The notes: a model not told the origin generated them from the sequence alone. A stretch of 64,000 bases of DNA from an uncultured bacterium (GCA_937905825.1 CALCXM010000082.1:155990-219989); one strand, 5' to 3'. Numbered from the stretch's first letter, positions 37,776 through 46,929 are shown. Translations and numbers: made by a program.

Positions 37776-39074
37776 CTAGCCGTTGAGGTAGTCCTGGGCT
37801 TTGCGGCGTTCGGCGCTGAAGGAAAAGGCTTCGAGTACGATCTGTCGCTCCTGCTGATCGAGTTGGCGAAACTCTGTTTCCAGTAGCTCGACCACTTCTC
37901 GGCGAGCCGGGTCAAAGGAGACGGTCTCCAAGAGGTCCCGCAGGGTTTGAGCGTCCAAGGGTGCCTCCACGTGCTTGCGAAGGTTGTTCAGGATCTCGAT
38001 GCGTCCCGCGTCGAAACTCGCGAGGCTGACAAAACGGATGAGCTCTTCTCCCGTCAGATGCAGGCTAGTCTCCTGCCAAAGGGTCTCCAGGATCTGCTTA
38101 CGGCCCGCGTCAAAGGAAGCACAACGCACGAGAGCCAAAGCGTCCTCCGCATCCGAGAACTGCAGCTGGGTGCGCAGGGCCCGCAAGATTCCGACGCGAC
38201 CCTCGTCAAACCTGGCAGTCTTGATCAGGCTCAGGGCCTGCTTGGCCTCCACCGGGCCGAGCAGCGGGGCGGCCAGCTCAAGCGCCTCGACGCGACCGGC
38301 GTCGAAGCTCATCAAACCCACGTGTCGCAAGGCGGCGTCCGTTTGCAGTCGGTCGCGCCTGGCGTAGTCCGCCGCCAGGATCGTGCAGCGCCCTTCGTCG
38401 AAGCTCATGGCAGTCAGTGCCAACTCAGCTCGTTCGGTGCTGAAACGTTCCCGGGGAAGCAGGGCCGTGACGCAGAGTTCTTCGCGAATCTGGTCGACCT
38501 GGCAGGCCATCAAGGTCTGCTCGAAGTCCGCATCGGAGCCGTCATCCCAATCTTCCGCGTTGCCGAGTGATTCACAGAGTTCCACCAACGCATACAGACT
38601 GCCCTGATCCTGGGTGCGGCTCAAAAGCCTGCCGAAGTTCGAGGGACTGGGGTCACTGACCTTCGGGGCCCCCGCCAAGAGCAGCTCATCGATGGTCTGC
38701 GAGAATTTGCCTTCACTGCGAATCCACCATTCGGCGCCCTGCAGCGTGGTCCGTATCTGGACTTGACTGCCGGCACCCGTGTCCTGGGCGACCGCCTCCG
38801 TGAGCAGCAGCAGGTGGTCCGTGTCGATGGATTGGATCCCGCTCAGCAGGGCTTTGAGCTTCGTGTGATGATCTGCCGATTGCGGCAAGAGCACCGTGCG
38901 CAGGGTTTCGCGCACGCCCTGCACGTCTTGTGTATGGACGAGAACGGAGGCGTCAGGGAATGCCGTCTTGAAGGGAGGCCCTTCCCGCCTGCCAATCGTG
39001 GCAGAGCTGGGCGCCGTGGCGCAGGCACACAGGGCAAGAAGCGCTATGGTCAGGAATCGAACCGGTGCATTCAT
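37776..39074 (-). CDS. Lipoprotein with seven DUF4476-like repeats
   Basis: The 432-residue protein has a lipobox (LLALCAC) after a short hydrophobic signal. From about residue 224, seven units with period 32-33 residues each begin with an SFDxGR-type motif: SFDEGRCTIL, SFDAGRVEAL, RFDEGRVGIL, SFDAGRKQIL, SFDAGRIEIL, SFDPARREVV and SFSAERRKAQ. This matches the DUF4476 repeat, whose function is unknown. The N-terminal half has no recognised domain. It is a helical solenoid by composition. Confidence 0.82.
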   Translation of the reverse strand: MNAPVRFLTIALLALCACATAPSSATIGRREGPPFKTAFPDASVLVHTQDVQGVRETLRTVLLPQSADHHTKLKALLSGIQSIDTDHLLLLTEAVAQDTGAGSQVQIRTTLQGAEWWIRSEGKFSQTIDELLLAGAPKVSDPSPSNFGRLLSRTQDQGSLYALVELCESLGNAEDWDDGSDADFEQTLMACQVDQIREELCVTALLPRERFSTERAELALTAMSFDEGRCTILAADYARRDRLQTDAALRHVGLMSFDAGRVEALELAAPLLGPVEAKQALSLIKTARFDEGRVGILRALRTQLQFSDAEDALALVRCASFDAGRKQILETLWQETSLHLTGEELIRFVSLASFDAGRIEILNNLRKHVEAPLDAQTLRDLLETVSFDPARREVVELLETEFRQLDQQERQIVLEAFSFSAERRKAQDYLNG

Positions 39075-39305
39075 TGAATGAAGTCTAGTGAATCTCAGGT
39101 TGAGTTGCCCGTGGGGCGTGCGAACTCTCCCGCCAGGGTCGAGTCATGGACAGCCAGCGCAGAGCGACGCCGAGGCCCCCGAAGAAAACAAGGAATCAAC
39201 ATGGATTCGCGAGACCCTGGGCCCTGTGATAGAAGGTAGGCCCTGCTGGTGGGGCGACCGGTCTCAACCGGGTCAATCATTCGAGTCGGATCAGAGGCAG
39301 AAATC

Positions 39306-40031
39306 ATGGTGAAGCACTACCCACTCGTCGGTGCAGTCTCGGGGCTCCTGTTGTGCACGAGTTGCGCGGTTCACGTGCACGGGATCTCCACTCTCGAGCT
39401 CCATAATGTCGGGGCCCACTCGGTTGAGGCATTTCATGAGCACGCGACCCTCGACGACGTGCGCGGCGGGACGGGCGCGGACCCGTCGGCAAGAGAGAGC
39501 CGCGACCGTGACAGAACGGGGGCGCGCTTCCTGTGGGGCAACGGACCCGTGCAGAGCTTTGCGCAGGTGTACCACGTGGACTGGACGGATGGAGCGGACC
39601 CCAACAACCGCTTCGAGGGCATCGGTTTCGGCGTCGGCCTCGGCGGGACCCCCGTGATCCGGTACGCGCCCGGGGGTGTGCATTGGATTCTCCCGTGGGA
39701 GGCCGGACTGAACTTCGAAGATGCCGCCAACACGGGAAGCAACCCGACCCGCGGCAACCTCAATCCGTTCGAGTACAACATGCAACTTGGGGTCGGCGTT
39801 GATTGGCGCGGCCTGCGCCCAACGGTTGGTGTGGCCTACAGCCGCCTGGTGGGTTCCTTTCGACCGAGCGGCGGGGCAAGTTCCGATGACAACGAGAGCC
39901 TGCGTGCTTCCAACTTTGGTGCCTACGCAGAACTCGAGTATCAGCCGAGGGGGTCGCGGGTCTACGGCAACGTTCGCTACCAGGCCTGGGAGTACGATGC
40001 CTTCTCCGTAGGGCTCGGCCTGCGCTTCTAA
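39306..40031 (+). CDS. Putative outer-membrane beta-barrel protein
   Basis: The 241-residue protein starts at ATG 39306. A signal sequence (VGAVSGLLLCTSCA) is lipobox-like. Amphipathic strands in the C-terminal half (MQLGVGVDWRGLRPTVGVAY, FGAYAELEYQPRGSRVYGNV, AFSVGLGLRF) end in Phe, as outer-membrane barrels do. The family is not recognised. It is followed with one base between by the YchJ gene. Confidence 0.6.
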   Translation: MVKHYPLVGAVSGLLLCTSCAVHVHGISTLELHNVGAHSVEAFHEHATLDDVRGGTGADPSARESRDRDRTGARFLWGNGPVQSFAQVYHVDWTDGADPNNRFEGIGFGVGLGGTPVIRYAPGGVHWILPWEAGLNFEDAANTGSNPTRGNLNPFEYNMQLGVGVDWRGLRPTVGVAYSRLVGSFRPSGGASSDDNESLRASNFGAYAELEYQPRGSRVYGNVRYQAWEYDAFSVGLGLRF

Positions 40032-40032
40032 G

Positions 40033-40467
40033 GTGGTGGGCGCGTCCCCCAACGGCCCCTGTCCCTGCGGTTCCCAAGAGAAGTACAAGCGTTGTTGCCG
40101 TCCGTTGCATCGCGGTCAAGTCGCAGACGCTCCCCTGGCGTTGATGCGATCTCGCTACGGGGCCTACGCGCTCGGTTTGGTCGACTACATCGTGCAGACA
40201 ACCGATGAGGGCTCCGATGTAGCGCAGGCCGACCCGGCCCAATGGCGCCGCTCGATCGCTGACTTTTGCGCGAACACTCAGTTCGAGGGACTCGAGGTCT
40301 TGGACACTTCGCAAGATGGGGATCGGGGGCGGGTCACGTTTCTCGCCCGTTTGAAGCAAGCGGGCCAGGACGTGAGCTTTCGGGAAGAGAGCGAGTTTGT
40401 GCGGCGGGCAGGGCGCTGGTTTTACGCATCGGGGCGCGTCACGCCGCTGGCTGACCCCGGGCTCTAG
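40033..40467 (+). CDS. YchJ/UPF0225 family SEC-C motif protein
   Basis: The 144-residue protein begins GTG GTG at 40033, one base after the barrel stop. The N-terminal SEC-C zinc motif is CPCGSQEKYKRCC. The YchJ NTF2-like body follows, with LMRSRYGAYALGLVDYIVQT and VRRAGRWFYASGRV near the end. Family members are small cytosolic proteins of unknown role. Length is typical. Confidence 0.93.
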   Translation: MVGASPNGPCPCGSQEKYKRCCRPLHRGQVADAPLALMRSRYGAYALGLVDYIVQTTDEGSDVAQADPAQWRRSIADFCANTQFEGLEVLDTSQDGDRGRVTFLARLKQAGQDVSFREESEFVRRAGRWFYASGRVTPLADPGL

Positions 40468-40642
40468 AGACCGGGCCGACAAACTGCTGCTAGCCCTGCG
40501 AATCCTGGATCAGCCAAGATCGATGCGCTCGTAGCTGGATTGTCCACATCGGGCAAGCGCTAGCGTCTTTCGCATTCGATCGTATGGGGTGGGCGCTGAA
40601 TGGCCCTGGCTATCGACTTGCACTGCTGCGTATCCTCTCTCC

Positions 40643-41536
40643 ATGCGAATCCTTCCGATGCGATCTGTGTGGGCGCCTCTGCTGGCCTTGGCCCTAACTA
40701 TCCTGGTCGGCGCCTGCTGCGCGACGGGTCTGCGCTTGACCCATGAGAGGTGGCAAGTGATGAGCTTCAACATTCGTTACGGCAGCGCCAACGACGGATT
40801 GAATTCTTGGCCACTGCGCAAGGAGCTGCTGCTCGATGTCCTGGAGGATGCCAACGTGCACATCCTCGGGGTGCAGGAAGCCTTGGCGTTCCAGCTCGAC
40901 GAGATCGAGGCACGCTGCCAGCAGTACGTGCGAGCGGGGGTAGCACGCGATGATGGCAAGCAAGCGGGGGAGTACTCCGCGATCCTCTATCACAGCGGCC
41001 GTTTGAAGCTTCTGGCGCAGGACACCTTTTGGCTCTCGGAGACTCCAGCAGCCGTGGCTTCCGCAACCTGGGGGAATCAGATCCCGAGGATCTGCACTTG
41101 GGCCGAGTTTGAGAGCCGGGCAAGTGGTGCACGCTTTCACGTTTTCAACACCCATCTTGATCACCAATCCCAAAGCTCCAGACTGGAGTCGGCACGTTTG
41201 ATCCTGCGGCAGATCGCTGCGGTGGCCAAGGAGGGACCCGTCCTCTTGATGGGGGACTTCAACGCCGGGGAGTCGAATCCGGCCTTCATGGAGCTGGTCA
41301 ACAACAAGCAAACGGTACTCTACGACAGCTTCCGTGATCTGCACCCGAACGAAGAGTTGGTCGGGACGTTCAACGGCTTCACGGGGAAAACAGACGGTGA
41401 GAAGATCGACGCCGTTCTTGTTTCCGAGCACTGGATCGTGGACTCGGCCGAAATTCTGCGGGCCAGCAAGGGACAGCGCTATCCCTCGGACCACTTCCCG
41501 GTGCGAGCCCTGCTCGACTTGCCCGGGTCGCGCTAG
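40643..41536 (+). CDS. Endonuclease/exonuclease/phosphatase family lipoprotein
   Basis: The 297-residue protein starts at ATG 40643. A hydrophobic N-terminus ends in LVGACC, which can serve as a lipobox. The EEP fold motifs are clear: VMSFNIRYGS, LGVQEALAFQL, FHVFNTHLDHQS, LLMGDFNAGESN, KIDAVLVSEH and YPSDHFPVRA (catalytic Asp and His). Such secreted EEP proteins cleave nucleic acid or phosphodiester substrates; the precise substrate is unknown. Confidence 0.9.
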   Translation: MRILPMRSVWAPLLALALTILVGACCATGLRLTHERWQVMSFNIRYGSANDGLNSWPLRKELLLDVLEDANVHILGVQEALAFQLDEIEARCQQYVRAGVARDDGKQAGEYSAILYHSGRLKLLAQDTFWLSETPAAVASATWGNQIPRICTWAEFESRASGARFHVFNTHLDHQSQSSRLESARLILRQIAAVAKEGPVLLMGDFNAGESNPAFMELVNNKQTVLYDSFRDLHPNEELVGTFNGFTGKTDGEKIDAVLVSEHWIVDSAEILRASKGQRYPSDHFPVRALLDLPGSR

Positions 41537-41577
41537 TGTCCCGTGGGTGCAGCGCCCCATTCCCGTGGGGCCGAAGT

Positions 41578-42492
41578 TCAGTTCGTGCGCGAGCGAAAGT
41601 ACACGCCTTGGTTGCCGCCGGCGCGCTTGGCACGCTGCAGGGCATACTCCGCATGACTACGCAGCTCTTCCACGGACTTGAGGTCCTTGCCCGTGGTGGT
41701 CTCGAAGCCGATGCTCGCGCTCACCGGGAACTCCGGGTCTGAGCCGGATTGCGGCCCCGCGATCGATGCGATCGTCTGGCAGAGTCGCCGCACCGTGGAC
41801 GCCGCTTCCGGCGCCGTGGTGTAGGGCAAGAGGATGGCGAATTCATCGCCACCGATACGACCCGCTACGTCCTCGATGCGCAGGCTGCCCTGGATCACGC
41901 GCGCCACCGAGGAGAGCACCCGGTCCCCGGTCGTGTGATCGAAGAGCTTGTTCACCTGACCGAAGCGATCGAGGTCGATCAGCAGCAGAGCCAAGTCCAA
42001 ACCGTGTCGTTCGGAGGCGGAGTAGTGTTCGGAGAGCCGGGCCTGAAAGTACAGGGGCCGCAGAAGCTCGGTCAGGTCGTCGTGGGAGGCCCGATAGCGC
42101 AAGTCCTGGAGCTCGATGATCTGAGTGCGTTGGCGCAGCAGGTGTTGCAGGCGCAGGCGGAATTCCTCCAAAGGGGCGTCGGCCCGAATCACGTCCCAGA
42201 CTTGGCCGGTCAGGATGCTGGAGCAGTGCAGAATGGCCGCCGGGTCCTCTGGATCACTGATCAACAGGATCGGGGTGCGCGGGGCATGGTTGCCCAATCG
42301 GACCAACTCTTCGATCTCTGCCGTACCCGCGCGGGCCAGGGGATCGATGATCAAGAGCTCAAAACGCTCCTCTTGCAATCGGTCACGGCTGTCCCGCAGA
42401 TTCTTGGAGGCGGTGAAGTCGTACCCAGCCTCCCGAAGTGGCCTGAGGGCCTTCACGAGGCCATTTCCGTGGTGATCGCAGATGAGAATCAT
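41578..42492 (-). CDS. GGDEF diguanylate cyclase with degenerate receiver
   Basis: The 304-residue protein starts at ATG 42492 (ILICDHHGNGLVKALRPL). The N-terminal receiver-like domain keeps the Asp position (LLIIDPLAR), but the conserved Lys position reads SDPE, so it is probably not phosphorylated in the usual way. The GGDEF domain contains RIGGDEFAI with an intact I-site RIED five residues before it, and LLLIDLDRFGQVNKLFDH for Mg and GTP binding. It should make cyclic di-GMP and be product-inhibited. The frame is open another 405 bases upstream, but that lies in the rpsB leader region. Confidence 0.87.
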   Translation of the reverse strand: MILICDHHGNGLVKALRPLREAGYDFTASKNLRDSRDRLQEERFELLIIDPLARAGTAEIEELVRLGNHAPRTPILLISDPEDPAAILHCSSILTGQVWDVIRADAPLEEFRLRLQHLLRQRTQIIELQDLRYRASHDDLTELLRPLYFQARLSEHYSASERHGLDLALLLIDLDRFGQVNKLFDHTTGDRVLSSVARVIQGSLRIEDVAGRIGGDEFAILLPYTTAPEAASTVRRLCQTIASIAGPQSGSDPEFPVSASIGFETTTGKDLKSVEELRSHAEYALQRAKRAGGNQGVYFRSRTN

Positions 42493-42830
42493 GGGGGACT
42501 CGGACCCCGGAACTCTCTGGAGCGGGGCGGGCGGGTTGCACAATACTAACGACATAAGAGACATTCCTGTTCCGAATCGCCCGTAATCACGGGAGATTCC
42601 AGCGATGGCCGGAGGGCTCTGGGACGAGCAGCGCAGCGCGCAGGTCCCGGGGGGGTGTTGCACAAGTCCCCAAAATAGGGTGCCGAACCCACTTGTGCGA
42701 GCCACAGGCGGCGATAGACTATTCGGCCTCTTTGCGGCCCGGAAGATTACTTTCGCGCCCGATAGAGTCGTTACCGCAAGCTTGTTTTTTTCTTCTGCTG
42801 CCCTGCCAGGCTGCCTCGCTGGTGTCCACG

Positions 42831-42860
42831 TTGGACGCCTATCCGAGGCGCCCGTAATAG
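42831..42860 (+). promoter_or_regulatory. Candidate rpsB promoter
   Basis: TTGGAC (42831-42836) and TAATAG (42855-42860) are separated by 18 bases, a sigma-70-like spacing, and lie about 65 bases upstream of the rpsB ATG. The 42493-42923 gap also contains a T-run (42785-42791) and no gene I can support. The promoter is a match by eye only. Confidence 0.35.
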
Positions 42861-42923
42861 GGGAGTCGACGAAGGACTTGTTCGCATTTTTCATCACAAC
42901 CTTTAACTAAGTTTTAGACGTCC

Positions 42924-43760
42924 ATGGAGACTGTCCAAGTCAGTCGGCTGATCGAAGCCGGCGTACATTTCGGATGCCGCGTGTCGCGGTGGAATCCGAA
43001 AATGGCACCGTACATTTACGGTCGCCGCAGCCTGATCCACATCATTGACCTGCGCCAAACGATGCGCGGGATCTTGCGCGCACAGAACGTGCTGTATCAC
43101 TTGGCCGCAGAAGGCTCCTCGATCCTCTGGGTCGGAACCAAACGCCAAGTGAAAGGTGTCATCGCCGAAGTCGGCGAGCGCACGGGCATGCCAATCGTGA
43201 CCGAGCGTTGGATCGGTGGAACCCTCACCAACTACTCCGTCATTCGTTCGCGCCTGCGGCGCCTGGAGGAGCTCGAGAAGGTCGAAGAAGACCCCGCTCA
43301 GCAAGCTCAATACTCCAAGAAGGTGCTGGCTAGCTTGCGGCGCGAGCGTCGCAAGATCATGCGCAACCTGGGTGGCATCCGCGAGATGAACGGCATCCCC
43401 GGCGCCATGATCGTGGTTGACCCGGCACGCGAGTACAACGCAGTTCGCGAAGCCCGCAAGATGGGCCTGATCGTGATCGGCCTGCTCGACACCGATTGCG
43501 ACCCGAGCCAAGTGGACATCGTGATCCCCGGCAACGACGACGCGCTCAAGGCCGTGCGTCTGCTCATCGAGCAGCTCGCCGAGGCCGTGGAAGAGGGCAG
43601 TGCCAACCACCGCGAAAGCCTCGCCTCGGTTGGATCTGCGGAACGCCACAGTGCTGACGAAGAAGGCGGACCCCGCCCGACCCGTGCCATTCGTCCTTTG
43701 CCCAAGCTGATCAAAACTCAGACGGAAGACGAAGACGGTGCTGCGGAGGCTTCCGCATAG
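42924..43760 (+). CDS. rpsB: 30S ribosomal protein S2
   Basis: The protein has 278 residues to the TAG at 43758-43760. S2 motifs are LIEAGVHFGCRVSRWNPKM, APYIYGRRSLIHIIDLRQT, ILWVGTKRQVKGVIAEVGE, ERWIGGTLTNYSVIRSR and PLCVVD-like GAMIVVDPAREYNAVREA. The core ends near residue 230, and the rest is a charged low-complexity tail (RPLPKLIKTQTEDEDGAAEA). The stop interrupts that tail: the same frame stays open for 35 further codons (see the next entry). It is first in the rpsB-tsf-pyrH-frr cluster. Confidence 0.97.
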   Translation: METVQVSRLIEAGVHFGCRVSRWNPKMAPYIYGRRSLIHIIDLRQTMRGILRAQNVLYHLAAEGSSILWVGTKRQVKGVIAEVGERTGMPIVTERWIGGTLTNYSVIRSRLRRLEELEKVEEDPAQQAQYSKKVLASLRRERRKIMRNLGGIREMNGIPGAMIVVDPAREYNAVREARKMGLIVIGLLDTDCDPSQVDIVIPGNDDALKAVRLLIEQLAEAVEEGSANHRESLASVGSAERHSADEEGGPRPTRAIRPLPKLIKTQTEDEDGAAEASA

Positions 43761-43868
43761 GCAGCTCCCGCCCCGGCGATCCCCGCTGCCGAGACCCCCG
43801 CCGCCGAGGCCCAAGTCGCGGAGGCTCCCAAGGCCGCCTCGAACGAAGAGTCCACCGAAGGCGCCTAA
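43761..43868 (+). other. In-frame open extension of rpsB after its TAG stop
   Basis: From 43761 to the TAA at 43866-43868 the rpsB frame continues for 35 codons without a stop. It encodes an Ala/Pro/Glu-rich tail (AAPAPAIPAAETPAAEAQVA, then EAPKAASNEESTEGA) of the same composition as the residues before the TAG. It looks like the original C-terminal tail cut off by one base change, or one reached by readthrough. Confidence 0.6.
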
Positions 43869-43928
43869 GACTCGGAATTGCTGAGGCAACCACTTGGTTC
43901 GCTTCGGCGACTCCTTCCTGAATCACGC

Positions 43929-43957
43929 GACGCGGCCCGATTGCATCGGGCTGCGTC
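43929..43957 (+). terminator. Hairpin after rpsB
   Basis: A 13-base stem (GACGCGGCCCGAT / ATCGGGCTGCGTC, with one G-T pair) and a 3-base loop lie 60 bases after the extended rpsB frame and 150 before tsf. The following bases are pyrimidine-rich but not a clean T-run, so it may be a partial terminator or attenuator. Confidence 0.5.
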
Positions 43958-44109
43958 ACCATTCGCCCTTCCCCCTGGGAATCCACGGGCGACCCCTTTC
44001 ACCCTGTGCGTCGTGATCCCGTTTTGGATCCGCGCGCAGGACTACTCACCATGGGACCGTGCGCGCTCGCGCCAGCTTCCCTACTAGATAAAGAACGAGA
44101 CTAGGAACG

Positions 44110-44952
44110 ATGGCAATTTCAGCTGCTGACGTGCGGAGCCTGCGGGAAAAAACCGGCGCTCCGATGATGGACTGCAAGAAGGCTCTTGACCTCACCGGGG
44201 GCGACCCCAACGCCGCCGAGGACCACCTGCGCAAGATGGGCCTGAAGGCCGCGGGCAAGAAAGTTGGCCGCGCTACGGGCGAGGGCCGCTGCTTCATGAC
44301 CTTGAGTGAAGACGGCACCAAGGGCGCGATTGTCGCCTTGGCCTGTGAGACGGACTTCGTCGCAGCCACCGCGGACTTTCAGAAATACTTGGACGACCTG
44401 TGTGCCCACATCATGGCGAACACACCTGAGTCTGCTGAGCAGATGCTCGCACAGACCTGGGCCGCTGGCGGCACCGTTCAGGATTCCCTGACGGAGATCA
44501 TTGGCAAGCTCGGTGAGAACATGACGATCGCAGCCGCCAAGTGCGTGATTGCAGACGGCGGTTTCGTGGGTGGCTACATCCACCACAACCAGAAGGTCGG
44601 TGTACTCAGCGCCATCAAGACCGAGGCTTCCCGCGAGGACACCGAGGCGGCTCTGCGCCAGCTCGGCATGCACGCGGCTGCCCTTCCGCCCACGGCTCTT
44701 TCTCGGGACCAAATTGACCCGGAGCTGATCGAGCGCGAGAAGGCGATCTACCGTGAAGAGGTCAAGGGCAAGCCCGAAGACATCCAAGACAAGATCATCG
44801 ACGGCAAGCTCAACAAGTTCTACGCCAGCATCTGCCTGCGCGAGCAGCCCTGGGTGATGGACGACTCCAAGTCCGTGGAGAAGGCCATTGAAGGTCTGCT
44901 CGGCAAGGGCAGCATCGTCACCGACTACGCGCGCTTCAACGTCGGCGAGTAG
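44110..44952 (+). CDS. tsf: Elongation factor Ts
   Basis: EF-Ts regenerates EF-Tu-GTP. The 280-residue protein has the UBA-like N-terminus with SAADVRSLREKTGAPMMDCK and KALDLTGGDPNAAEDHLRKM, and the TDFV motif in ALACETDFVAAT. The remaining core has GGYIHHNQKVGVL and the dimerisation part ending LREQPWVMDDSKSVE. Length and context after rpsB are normal. Confidence 0.97.
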   Translation: MAISAADVRSLREKTGAPMMDCKKALDLTGGDPNAAEDHLRKMGLKAAGKKVGRATGEGRCFMTLSEDGTKGAIVALACETDFVAATADFQKYLDDLCAHIMANTPESAEQMLAQTWAAGGTVQDSLTEIIGKLGENMTIAAAKCVIADGGFVGGYIHHNQKVGVLSAIKTEASREDTEAALRQLGMHAAALPPTALSRDQIDPELIEREKAIYREEVKGKPEDIQDKIIDGKLNKFYASICLREQPWVMDDSKSVEKAIEGLLGKGSIVTDYARFNVGE

Positions 44953-45151
44953 TTCGAAGGCGCCCCCGGGCTCCACACATTCAGTAGGGGGGGGCGCAGC
45001 GGCTGATGCCGACGCGCCCCCCCCCGCTGTTTTGATCCGAAGAGTGCCCGACGCTTCGGTCAGAACGGGGCCCCAGCTTTGTTTTGAAAAGTGCTCCAGG
45101 CCTCACGGAAGTTTGGGAGCTTCCGAGGTCAATCTCAGTATCCTCACACCC

Positions 45152-45865
45152 ATGACCTACAAGCGCATTCTGCTCAAGCTTTCGGGGGAAGCCCTCGGCT
45201 CCCCAGGGACTGGCCACGGAATCGATCCCGCCACGGTGCGTCGCCTCTCCAAGGAAATCAAAGCGGTCCTCGACCTGGGCATCGAGGTCGCTGTGGTCTG
45301 CGGTGGCGGCAACATCCTGCGAGGCGCAGAGTTCTCCGAGCTTGGCGCCGTGCGAGCCACAGCGGATTACATGGGAATGCTCGGGACGGTGATCAACGGC
45401 CTCGCGCTTTCCGACGCGCTGGAGGCCGAGGGTTGCGAGACCCGCGTTTTGACTGCCCTCGAGGTACGCGCCGTGGCCGAGCCCTACGTGCGGCGCCGGG
45501 CCCTGCGTCACCTGGCCAAGGGGCGCGTGACGATTCTGGTGGGCGGCCTCGGCACTCCACTTTTTACCACGGACACTGCAGCCGCCCAACGGGCCGTGGA
45601 ACTGGGCTGCGACGTGCTGCTCAAGGGCACAAAAGTCGACGGGGTCTACACCGCCGATCCCAAGAAGGACCCCACGGCAACCCGCATTGACTCCTTGTCC
45701 TACATGGAAGTGCTACGGGACCAGCTACGCGTGATGGACGGCACCGCCATCACCTTGTGCATGGAGAATGAGCTGCCAGTGGTGGTCTTCGACATGTTCG
45801 AGCCGGGCAACCTAGAACGGGCCGCCAAGGCTCAGCAGGGGCTGGGAACCAGCATTGGCGCTTGA
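45152..45865 (+). CDS. pyrH: Uridylate kinase (UMP kinase)
   Basis: UMP kinase makes UDP from UMP. The 237-residue protein starts at ATG 45152. It is an amino-acid-kinase-fold protein with ILLKLSGEALG, VAVVCGGGNILRGAEFSELG, MGMLGTVINGLALSDALEAE, GRVTILVGGLGTPLFTTDTA and LLKGTKVDGVYTADPKKDP. It follows tsf by about 200 bases, and the frame in between is not coding in character. Bacterial PyrH is hexameric and regulated by GTP/UTP. Confidence 0.97.
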   Translation: MTYKRILLKLSGEALGSPGTGHGIDPATVRRLSKEIKAVLDLGIEVAVVCGGGNILRGAEFSELGAVRATADYMGMLGTVINGLALSDALEAEGCETRVLTALEVRAVAEPYVRRRALRHLAKGRVTILVGGLGTPLFTTDTAAAQRAVELGCDVLLKGTKVDGVYTADPKKDPTATRIDSLSYMEVLRDQLRVMDGTAITLCMENELPVVVFDMFEPGNLERAAKAQQGLGTSIGA

Positions 45866-45996
45866 GAGACTGGACCTCCCCAGGAGCCCAGGAGTGCCTG
45901 GCAAACGCCTAGGAGTGCCAAAGCAACACAATACAGATCAACCCTCACAGCCCGGTCTTCCACGGGCGACCTGCATCACAATCAAAAGGAATTAAG

Positions 45997-46557
45997 ATGA
46001 GCTACAACGAGATCATGAAAGAGGGCGGCGACCGCATGGACAAAGCCGTCAAGCACCTGCAAGACATGTTGCGCGCCGTGCGCACCTCCCAGGCCTCCCC
46101 GGCGCTGGTGGAGAACATTCGCGTTGACTACTACGGCACGCCGACTCCCATTTCCCAGCTCGGCTCGATCTCGGTTCCTGAGCCGCGTCAGTTGATGATC
46201 AAGCCCTTCGACATTTCGGTTCTGTCGGAAGTGGCCAAGGCCATTCAGAAGTCCGACCTGGGCATCAATCCCCAGAACGACGGCAAGGTTCTGCGATTGA
46301 CCCTGCCCCAGCTCTCCGGTGAGCAGCGCAAGAAGTACGCGGTCAAAGTCAAGGAGATCTGCGAGGAGGCCCGCATTTCCATGCGCAACAGCCGGCGGGA
46401 TCTGAACAAGATGGCCGACGCAGCCAAGAAAGACTCCGAGCTGACCGAGGACGAAAACAAGAAGCTACACGATGAGATTCAGGAGCTCCTGAAGACCTCG
46501 GAAGGACGGGTCGACAAGCTACTAGAGAAGAAGACCAAGGAGGTCCTCGAGCTCTGA
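45997..46557 (+). CDS. frr: Ribosome recycling factor
   Basis: The 186-residue protein splits post-termination ribosomes together with EF-G. It carries family motifs MDKAVKHLQDMLRAVRTSQA, VDYYGTPTPISQLGSISVPE, PRQLMIKPFDISVLSEVAKA, LPQLSGEQRKKYAVKVKEI and the three-helix-bundle end. Length is typical. It is the last gene of the translation cluster and begins 131 bases after pyrH, a gap that contains two AGGAGTGCC repeats with a 21-base period. Confidence 0.97.
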   Translation: MSYNEIMKEGGDRMDKAVKHLQDMLRAVRTSQASPALVENIRVDYYGTPTPISQLGSISVPEPRQLMIKPFDISVLSEVAKAIQKSDLGINPQNDGKVLRLTLPQLSGEQRKKYAVKVKEICEEARISMRNSRRDLNKMADAAKKDSELTEDENKKLHDEIQELLKTSEGRVDKLLEKKTKEVLEL

Positions 46558-46808
46558 TCGCACGAATGGCGTGGATCCTCCTACTGTGGGGGCAGGGCGC
46601 CGCTGGCCCGGATTCGAACCCTCGTTTCCCCGGCCTTAGAAATTTGAACTCCACAGGCGAAAAGCTGCCCCTAGCTCTTTATCTGGGGACAGCATTTTGT
46701 ATGCTTCGCACCGCAAAACGGGAGACCGGGGCCGCAAGCCTCAATCGGCCTGGTTTTGCGAACTGTGCAGATCGCTCAGCGAACTGCGCTAACTATCGGA
46801 ACAAGGGT

Positions 46809-46884
46809 GGGCGCGTAGCTCAGTTGGTAGAGCAACTGGCTTTTAACCAGTAGGTCCCAGGTTCGAGCCCTGGCGCGCTCACCA
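46809..46884 (+). tRNA. tRNA-Lys (anticodon TTT), CCA encoded
   Basis: The cloverleaf is complete over 76 bases. The acceptor is GGGCGCG / CGCGCTC (one G-T pair), the D stem GCTC / GAGC, and the anticodon stem ACTGG / CCAGT around CTTTTAA with anticodon TTT. The T stem is CCAGG / CCTGG around TTCGAGC, then A and an encoded CCA. It is 250 bases after frr. Confidence 0.96.
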
Positions 46885-46899
46885 CCCGTTCCATGAAAT

Positions 46900-46929
46900 G
46901 GCGCGCCCACATGTGGCGCGCCTTTTTTT
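46900..46929 (+). terminator. Rho-independent terminator after tRNA-Lys
   Basis: A GC-rich hairpin (GGCGCGC / GCGCGCC with a CACATGTG-containing loop) is followed by seven T's at 46923-46929. It begins 16 bases after the tRNA and is a clear end for its transcript. Confidence 0.85.

Noticed and set aside
46595..46680. tRNA-like T-arm (ATTCGAAC) on the minus strand with a GGGGCAG/CTGCCCC outer pair
   Set aside because: The T stem does not pair and the acceptor is not adjacent to it; no cloverleaf can be drawn.
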